Of a DNA stretch of 64,000 bases, positions 31,426-64,000 are shown one piece after another. Both the position numbers and the translations under genes were made by a program. The notes beneath the pieces were generated by a model that was not told the origin of the DNA, did not search any database, and saw nothing but the letters and a program-made list of their open reading frames with translations. The stretch covers positions 387,301,342-387,365,341 of the forward strand of contig NC_092877.1 of the NCBI RefSeq assembly GCF_028372415.1, written 5' to 3'. Position 1 is the stretch's first letter. Each line of letters begins with the position of its first letter. Source of the DNA: Notamacropus eugenii (taxonomy: Eukaryota > Chordata > Mammalia > Diprotodontia > Macropodidae).

Positions 31426-34233
31426 AGTATATACAGGTTTCTATGCTGTCTGGCCACAATACTCCAAGTGCCCGTGTCCCCCAGCTCCTTCCAAGACTGC
31501 TCCAAATGAAGAGCCTGCAGAAAGTGGCCCCTAATGAACTCTTGCAGTTGCTCCTTCCCCCGGCAGCCCTTTCATGATCTCAGGGATGACAAATCAGGTA
31601 TCTGAGTGGAGTCCACCCTAGTCCTTCAGGCTGGCTCAGAAACTTCTAATTTTGCATGGAGAAGACACTGTGTCTGGGGAGCTCTCTCCCCTCCTGAGTG
31701 TAAGGGCTGGCCTGAGAGCTCTGCATGAGGTTAGGGCTTGTGCATGTCCCCAGGTGAGTGGTCAGCAGACCATAGCATTGAGAACCAGGGGCACCCTTGG
31801 AAGAGTGGCAAGGGATAGCAGCTGGGGCTGGGTGAGGAAGGGGAATAAAGTGTTCAGATGAGGAAAGGACATGGGAGGAACCTTCAGGTAGGGAGTGGGA
31901 AGGGGAAAAGAGCCCCTAGAACTTGTTCAGGCTCCATGGGATTGACCCTGATTTGTGGATTTGCTCAGGTCTGCTTGGCCACTGTGTCAGGGGGCATGGA
32001 GGCTTTGTGGGCACCTGGGCTCACAAACGTAGATGCGTTTCCTAACCAAGTAGGCTGCCTTCCTCTCTGCTCCTTGAAGCAGGGGACAAGGTGGGCCAGG
32101 TCCTTCCCAAACTTCCCCATAACAAGTGCAGGGGGACAGTGCCCACTGCTCCCCCAGATGTGGCACATGGCCCCTCCTCAGGCCTTTTGTGGGTGCATGC
32201 TCTGCTTCCAACCCACATGGGCCCTCTGAGAAGCCTGAGACAGGCCTGGGGGCGGTACAGAAGGTCTCTTCTAAGGCTACTCCCATCTGAGGTTTCTTTT
32301 CTATCTCACCTCTTGAGAGTGAATATAGAGAGACTGATATATAAACGAATCTACATTATAATACAGATCATGCATAGAACGTGCACACATGTAGAAACAA
32401 GCGTGTGGAAAAAGCATGTGTGCCTGTTTGGGGGAGCCCTTAGGGTTCGGTCCTCATTGTTTTTAACCACGAATCCCACAAGAGATTTCCTTGAATGACC
32501 TAGTTTCTGAATTTACTGCTTTAGAAGGACATGAACATGTTTTCTAGGCATTATGGGCAGAACGTTCCTTTTTTAAATTTGCTCTCCCATCTGGCAGGGG
32601 TTGTTGGGGCTTTGCAGGGCTGGTATTCTCTGGGGATTGGCGTGAGGGCTCCCCAAAAGGATGGGGGATGTCCCCCGCTGCGGCTCTCAGGCCCCCAACA
32701 ACACAAGGGTGCTCTGGACCCTTGTTTCATGGGCTGGCCAACAAGCCCTTCAACGTTAACCCTTAGACATTTACACTGTTTTTAGCACCCCAAATCAAGC
32801 TGCATCTGCATCCAGGTGGCATGAGCACAGAAGAGAGTCTGCCATGTGTGGGCATCACATCTTGGCTCTGGGTCTGCAGAGTGATGCCCTGGGCACATGG
32901 AGGGTTGGTTGGCTGAAGGAGGACAGGATCACTTTCCTGGTTTACCACTTCTATAGCAAGAAACACTCCGAGGGTCTGAAATGAGGCCTTTCATGGTTGG
33001 TCCAATTTAGCACAAAAACCAACCACCCAGTCACCTCTGGGCCACTCCCCAAGTAGTTGCACTGACGCAGCCTGACCAAAGATTCAGTTCACCCCCGACG
33101 TTCGCACTTCTCTGCAGAAAGTCTGTCTCAGGCTGTCAGCCCATCGGTGGCTACTTCCCTCCAGGATGGGTGTCTCCAAGGTCAGTTCAATGATTACCTT
33201 TCCCTGGGGATATTTGGAACTTGTAGGACCAAATGATACTGACTAGGAAGACTAGGAAGCAACAGGCCAGTAATTCTCTAGTTTTAAAGATTTGGGGAAA
33301 GGATTCTAATTCCAGTTATTCCAGAGGACACAGTCCTGCCCTCAGAGGGGCTTGCCAAAACTCCTGACCTTTCCTTGAGAACAGCCAGGGCTGTTGTCCT
33401 ACACTGTCCCTTCCTTGCAAATTCCCCCAGATCAGGGGAGTGTTCCCCCACCCCCATATCATGCTCCTGGGACTAGGGGTTGTTATAGGCACAGCCATCT
33501 GCAAATTGCCCTTTCCTGCAGCCCTATCACTGGACAATGACAAAAGGTAGGTCCAGAGAGGAGCAGAGGGTGGTAGTGGTGAAGTGGGTAGGTGATCACT
33601 CCCCATTGTAAACATAGGACCCTTCTTGATTTTCGGGGGGGGGAGGGGGAGAAGGGGAGAGACCAGCATGAATGCCTACTCATTCTAGTCACATCCCCGT
33701 TTTGATAAGCCACAAAACTGACATTCTGGGGAATCATCCCTGCCAACCATCTTGGGTGGGAGTGGCCACTGCATGAGTTATGAGCTCACCCAAATACCCA
33801 TTACCTGGATGGACTTTCTGGGACACCCCCCCCCCCCACTCAGCTGTAGGAACCCCAGGTAATTCTCACTGAAGAGCGTTCCTCTCCCATATTCTAGGTC
33901 CTGCCCACCACTCTGGGGGTGGGGAAAAGCGCTCTTGCCACTTGAATTATAAATTAAGCACATTCATTAGTCAAGGTATTGGAGGCTGTGGGGCTCAAGC
34001 ACAGGTGGAGATGAGGCCAGCAGGACAGAATTTTGGCCCCCAAAGCTCCCTGGCCAGCCAGCATCTGCTTCTCCCTCCCCCCTCCCTCCCACGCATCCCT
34101 TCTCTTTCCCTTTGGAGGAGGGTGTTTCACAACCTTCGTCTTGGTGGCGGTCCATGGGGGTGGGCGCATGATCCCAGGATGAGAGGTGATAGCAGCAGTG
34201 TGAGGACCCCCGAGGGGGTGGGGGGGTGGGGGC

Positions 34234-59413
<25,180 letters not shown>

Positions 59414-59483
59414 GGTGGGGATGAAGGCCAGTTTCATGCACCGTCACAGCCGGGGCCTCGGTCTGGCAGGAACAGCCAGCCAC

Positions 59484-59486
59484 CCT
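59484..59486 (-). other. CAMKK1: CAMKK1 5'UTR splice acceptor before the start codon
   Basis: The minus strand reads TCTTCTCAG then GGTGGCTGG, placing a splice acceptor at 59486-59485 about 70 bases before the start codon. An upstream non-coding exon is expected. Confidence 0.55.
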
Positions 59487-60032
59487 GAGAAGAGACCATA
59501 TGGAAAGAGGAGATGAGCGACAACAGGCCACAGGTTTGGGGACCCAAAGGGCCTGAAGATCCAAATCCAGGTCCTCAGACTCCAAATGCAACACATTTGG
59601 TTACTGCTCCTTACTCCTTGTGTGGCAAGTCCTCTGCCCCCTTTGGGCCTCATCTCCCTCCTCTGCAAAACCAATTCTTGGTCAAAGCAAGTCCTGGGTT
59701 CCTTCTTGTCCCAGGTCCACTTTCCAGAGACCTTTGGTCTCCTCAGCTCCCTCAAGGCCACAACGGTGGTTCTGAGGATGCAGGAGTCTGCCCAGGTCCA
59801 TCAGGGTAGCGGGCTCAGCAGACTGCTATACTCTCAGCTTAGAAGGTAGTAGAAGACAGTAGAAGACAGAAGATACTGGAGAAGTTGGGCTAAGCGTGGC
59901 ACCACATGGTGGCATGGGTTGAGAGGAAACTCAGTCAGCCCCTGGCCCCTCCTGGAGTGAGGCCCAAGCCAGCCCACAGCCTCCTGTTCCCCTGCCCTGA
60001 CTGCAGAGAATGTCCCCAGAGACGGGCAACTC

Positions 60033-60060
60033 ACCAGGATGAAGACCTACCCTGCCTCAC
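60033..60060 (-). other. CAMKK1: Candidate CAMKK1 5'UTR exon end
   Basis: On the minus strand CATCCTG is followed by GTGAGT, a strong donor with the last exon base at 60035. It would splice to the acceptor at 59486. The exon start and the promoter are not visible; no CpG island lies nearby. Confidence 0.35.
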
Positions 60061-60334
60061 CAAGTTGTAGTTAAGAAAGCTCTCCACGATTTAGCATCCT
60101 CTGAGGGGAAGAGGCAGGAGGTGCTGAGCACCAGTTGTTCCTGGCTGGCAGAGACTTCAAAAGCCAGAGTCTGGCCCAACCCATGCCCGACAAGTGACCT
60201 CACTGTAGCACAATCGAAAGCGGGGCATCCAGCATCTGCTTGAAGGCCTTGCTCCCTCCCCAGGCAGCCTAACCCACTTAGAGCTAAACTGTGTTTGTAC
60301 CTAGGAATACACATCTCGCCAAGTACAAGCTCTT

Positions 60335-60425
60335 TGAACACAGGAACGATTTTCTCTGTCTTTGTATCTCCAGTCCCAGATCTGGGGCACACAGTAGGAG
60401 CTTGTTGACTGAACAAGCACCCCAA
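60335..60425 (+). repeat. L2-like 3' tail
   Basis: TCTTTGTATCTCCAGTCCCA and GCACACAGTAGGAGCTTGTT are an L2 3' terminal block. Confidence 0.6.
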
Positions 60426-61284
60426 ATTGTTAGAGTCTGTATTGCTATCCATCCTGTGACTGTCCCTCCTCGTTCCTATGAGGTAGGAAGGTCAGGTAGG
60501 AAAGTCATTTTCATTTTTACATATGGTGAAAATTGAGACCCAGACAAAGTAAACTCAGGCCTGCCCCCAAGCTTCTGGCCAGCAGTGGTGGAAAATGGCC
60601 AGCAGGGCAGCTCTGTGTTCTGAAGCCGGCCTCCAGCCCCGGCTGTCCCAAGACTCCCAGGAGACGGGGCAGAGCTGCTATTCTCTCCTCCCTTCCCCAC
60701 ACACTGACAAGGACAAGAGGCCCAATGATCCTAGTGAAGGAGGACTTGGTCCCCTTAGGCCATTGACTCTCTCTCTTCCCCATATTGGTTCTTTGCATGA
60801 CTGAGAAGCCACCCTGAAAAACAAACCTGAACCCAATAAGACCAGGGCAGGCAAACAGGAGCCTTGAGGACCACAAGCTCTCTGTTGCTGGGGACCCCTT
60901 TGTTGGGGAAGGGGCGGCAGAAATGGGCTGGTTGTGGAGTCAGCAGACCTGGGTCCTAATACCATTTATGTGTAACCTGATCTCAGAGCAGATCACCTTC
61001 GAACTTCTTACCAGCTCTAAATCGGCAGCCCTCTGGTGCAGGGACTTCACTGACTGTCACCCAGGGGGACCTCGGAGTCTAGGAAGCATGCTCTGTGGCG
61101 TGATTGGGCAGAAACCCGCAGGGTGTGACTACTTAGACCTTCATCATACCCCCTCCCCCAGCTCTCCCCCTCTGAGACTGCCAGGCCTCTCTTCCCTCCC
61201 CAAGTGACCTGCATCCCATGGTCTGTTTTCAGTCAGTATGTGCCCATGTGTACCCTTGTCCTCCCCATTCTAATGGCAGCTTCT

Positions 61285-61540
61285 AGAGAGAGAGAAGGAG
61301 AGAGACAGAGACAGTGACAAAAGAGAGACAGAGTCAGGGAGAGAGAGACAGACAGAGACACAGAGACAGAAAGACAGAGAGGAAAAGAGACAGAGAGATA
61401 GACAGAGACAGAGGGAGACAAAGAGAAATAGAGAGAAAAAGAGAGAGAGGCACAGAGACAGAGAGACAGAAAGAAAGAGACAGACACAGAGACAGAAAGA
61501 CAGAGACAGAGAGATGGAGACAGACAGACAGAGCGAGCCA
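61285..61540 (+). repeat. GA-rich microsatellite (AGAGACAG type)
   Basis: AGAGACAGAGACAGAGAG-type units over about 250 bp are the reverse complement of the CTGTCTCT class found elsewhere in the window. Confidence 0.9.
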
Positions 61541-61739
61541 GTGGGAGCGGGTTCATTCACCACCACTGAGCACAGTTCGTTGAGTAGGTGCTTCATGAAA
61601 CGTTCGATGACTGGCACAGGGCAGGTGCTTAATAAAGGCTTACTGATTCTAGGAAAGGACCAGGGAGTCTACTATGGACCCTAGACTTTTGAACAGATGC
61701 CAAAGAATTAAAAGATTTGTAAAAATCAAGCTAGTATTA

Positions 61740-62160
61740 ATTAAATGCTCACCACTGACCAGAACTATGCACACAAAGAGAAAAATCAGCCCCCTGCCCT
61801 CAGGACCTTACATTCCAATGAGGGAGATAGCATATTTGTACACGGGCATCTGCAAACTGGATGAGGAAATAAATAAAATAATCAAATAGATACAGCGTTT
61901 GGGGGAGAAAGGGCCCCAGGACCTGGCTGGGAAGCTTGAGGAAAGGCTTCATGGAGAAGAGGGCTCTTGAGCTGAACCTTAGAGGAAAGCAGGAATTCTA
62001 TGAGGTGGTGGTGAAGAGGGAGTGCATCAACGTCATGGAGATACCAGTGCAAAGGCACGGAGGTGGGAGATGTCAATATGGACAGATTAAGAAGTGCATG
62101 GAGGAAAGTAAGATGTAGTAAGTCTGGAAAGGTAGGAAGCACCGAGTTTATGAAAAGACT
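61740..62160 (+). repeat. MIR-derived marsupial composite repeat
   Basis: CTTACATTCCAATGAGGGAG, AGGCTTCATGGAGAAGAGGG and CAAAGGCACGGAGGTGGGAG form a block whose parts also recur near 40300-40560, 57236-57390 and 63595-63720. The family name is unknown to me. Confidence 0.5.
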
Positions 62161-62454
62161 TAAAATCTCATAGCTTTCCTCTAGACAGGAACACAGTTCT
62201 GTAGGCCTGAGACACTAGAGACAATTCTGGTAAGAACAAGAAGGGGGAGCTGTCTTACGCTAGACAGAGGTGACTGCATAGGGAGCTCTCAGAGGTGAAC
62301 CGATTTTTTTTTTAAAGGAAGTAGAGAAGATGAAAGCCAGGATAAGTACTGGTAGGTGTGGTGGCCAGAAGGTGAAAGTCCAGAAGTAGCTGAAGCTTGT
62401 GATAAAATCCCAGGACAATAAAGTGGTGGGTTTGGGGTTGTTTTTCAGTTCTGT

Positions 62455-62715
62455 CTTCTCCCACTTAATAGTATCTTATTTTTTTCAGTTACATGTAAAC
62501 ATAGTTTTCAACATTCACCTTTATAAGATTTTGGGTTCCAATTTTTTTCTCCCTCCCTCCCCTCTTCTGCCCCCACCCCAAGATGCAATCTGATATAGGC
62601 TATACATGTATGATCATATTAAACATATTTCCTCAGAACAAAAGGGAAAAACCATGAGGAAGAAAAACAGCAAATAGAAAATAGTCTGCTTTGACTTCAG
62701 CTCTGTTGATAGCAA
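62455..62715 (-). mobile_element. L1 3' end, reverse orientation
   Basis: On the minus strand the sequence carries GAAATATGTTTAATATGATC and CCTATATCAGATTGCATC, then AATGTTGAAAACTATG. This is the marsupial L1 3'UTR, also present at the end of the 20764-22570 element. Only the 3' end is present. Confidence 0.7.
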
Positions 62716-62884
62716 GATGGCCCCAGGTCAAACAGACACCCCATCTCCTGGCCCCACGTGCTTGCTCTGTGGACCCATCCCGCCCAGCTCTGCAATTCTG
62801 TGACTAAAACGGACCCACAAGAAACAACCAGGAGTATTGGACAGTTCAGTCTGGACTGACGGCTTGGTCCCACCCATTCATATG

Positions 62885-63068
62885 CTCTCTCTTTGCCTCT
62901 CACTGTCTTCTCTCTCTGTCTGTCTCTCTCAGTCTGTCTCTGTGTCTCACTTTCTCATTGTCTGTCTCTCAGTCTGTCTGTCTTTCACTCTCTTATTGTC
63001 TCTCTGTCTCACTGTCTTTCTCTGTCTCAGTCTGTCTCTGTCTCTCTGTCTGTCTCTCAGTCTCTCCC
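62885..63068 (+). repeat. CT-rich microsatellite (CTGTCTCT type)
   Basis: TCTGTCTGTCTCTCAGTCTG-type units over about 180 bp. Confidence 0.9.
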
Positions 63069-64000
63069 CTTGAGAAGTCCATGTGGTGGATCCACTCAGT
63101 CTGCCCTGGGCTTAGGACATGCAGGTGCTGGCTGTGATCTAGGGTCCTTCTGCCTGCAGGAGGGCTGCCGTGCCTTGTATTCTGAGGACAGATGAGTATG
63201 TGAAGGATCTCTCACTTGTTAGGTGGAAGTCATTAGGGTCGATTTCAGAACTGCTGAGTTAATGATTCGCCTGCTTTCAGGGCAGCCCTGCTTCTTAGCC
63301 AGGGCTGGCCCTAACTCAGCTGTGGACAGAAATCTGAAGATCCTGATGACAAACTTCTTTCTCCAGAGCGAAGTTCTGTACTCATGTAGATTCAGCTTGA
63401 CTGGGACCAAAAGACCCAAGAGCCACAAACCCCAAGAGACAGATCCCCTCCCCCACCTTCCAATCTCCTTAGGAGAAGTAGGCAAGTCAGTGTGGGTTGC
63501 CAAGCTTTGTACCTACAGGAAGGAGATGGGAGAATGCCAGGCAGTCTAACACGTGTCCTTGATTTTAGAGGAGAGGTTATGAAGGGAGAGGCCAAATCAA
63601 CCAGTCAATGCCCATTTATGAAGTGTCAGCTCTGTGCTAGGCACCCTGGCTACAATAATGGACATGTAAAAGCCTCTGCCTTCAAGGAACTTACATGCTA
63701 ATGGGCTCCCACTCTGGTGGGAGAGACTTCCTGGGTCAGACATGGCATTTTACAGAGGAGGATGATGTAGTGGACAGGTAGAGGAGCAACAGAAGCTCTT
63801 ACCAAGCTGGATGAGCCGGATCCCAAGCTGGAGTCAGTCCCTAGAAAGCAAAGAATGTCCCCATTCAAGTCCTCTTTGACCTTGGAGACTATCAGTTCGG
63901 ATGACACAGATGTGCCCTGTCTCTGAGCTGGCCAGGACCCATCAGGCACCTCATGTGCTCCCAGCATCTCAACATCCCCAGGTGACCAACAAGACAGGAG

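Larger units (their letters stand above)
60040..64000. other. Upstream of CAMKK1, no recognised coding exon
   Basis: Apart from the repeats listed, nothing coding was recognised. P2RX1, the human upstream neighbour of CAMKK1, was looked for on the minus strand and not seen. A small acceptor/donor pair around 63799-63833 (-) could be a non-coding exon but is weak. Confidence 0.5.

Noticed and set aside
30686-31534. 282-codon plus-strand frame and 200-codon minus-strand frame over the C/T tract
   Set aside because: They are low-complexity Ser/Pro/Leu or Arg/Gly/Glu products of a simple-sequence tract.
61314-61583. Arg/Asp/Glu-rich plus-strand frame
   Set aside because: It is a translation of the AGAGACAG microsatellite.
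60040-64000. P2RX1 exons expected upstream of CAMKK1 from human gene order
   Set aside because: No P2X-like peptide was found on the minus strand in this interval. It may lie just beyond the window.

Overview
This is a nuclear chromosome segment from a mammal, almost certainly a marsupial. Spliced vertebrate exons are separated by long introns. The interspersed repeats are the marsupial kinds: a MAR1-type SINE at 2461-2695, many MIR-like CORE-SINEs, L2 tails, and marsupial-type L1 3' ends at 20764-22570 and, reversed, at about 62455-62715. I recognise the repeats and human proteins from memory; no database was searched.

Two protein-coding genes can be read exon by exon. On the + strand, positions 842-13904 hold the last eleven coding exons of melanotransferrin (MELTF), a GPI-anchored transferrin-family protein. 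They cover the second half of the N-lobe, the whole C-lobe and the hydrophobic GPI-attachment tail; the 5' part lies left of the window. On the - strand, positions 59413-34234 hold the complete coding sequence of CAMKK1 (Ca2+/calmodulin-dependent protein kinase kinase 1). It has fifteen coding exons, all splice junctions are in phase, and the product is 518 residues. The genes are tail to tail, with about 20 kb between their stop codons. In human they lie on different chromosomes (3q29 and 17p13), so the interval between them crosses a human synteny boundary.

The interval between the genes is the most unusual part. It contains a 5'-truncated L1 with a clean target-site duplication (20764-22570). 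Further right is a 28-copy array of a roughly 50-bp GC-rich unit that carries a hairpin and G-runs (25641-27056). Directly against it is a CpG island with CCAAT, CRE-like and GC-box elements (27057-28030). Inside the island is a 7-copy, 32-bp tandem repeat, mostly with a GC or GT box per unit (27817-28022). This island starts neither recognised gene, so it may mark an undescribed transcript. To its right are a foldback hAT-like element (29471-29629) and a 390-bp almost pure C/T tract (30953-31345).

CAMKK1 introns contain more minisatellites (40891-41213, 58739-58817), a (GGAA)n microsatellite, (GA)n, several CTGTCTCT-type tracts, an LTR-like fossil and two candidate regulatory patches. From 60040 to 64000 I see a possible CAMKK1 5'UTR exon and repeats, but no recognisable coding exon.

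The two genes do not form a pathway together. MELTF acts at the cell surface. CAMKK1 is a cytosolic/nuclear kinase that activates CaMKI, CaMKIV and AKT. Their adjacency is positional only.
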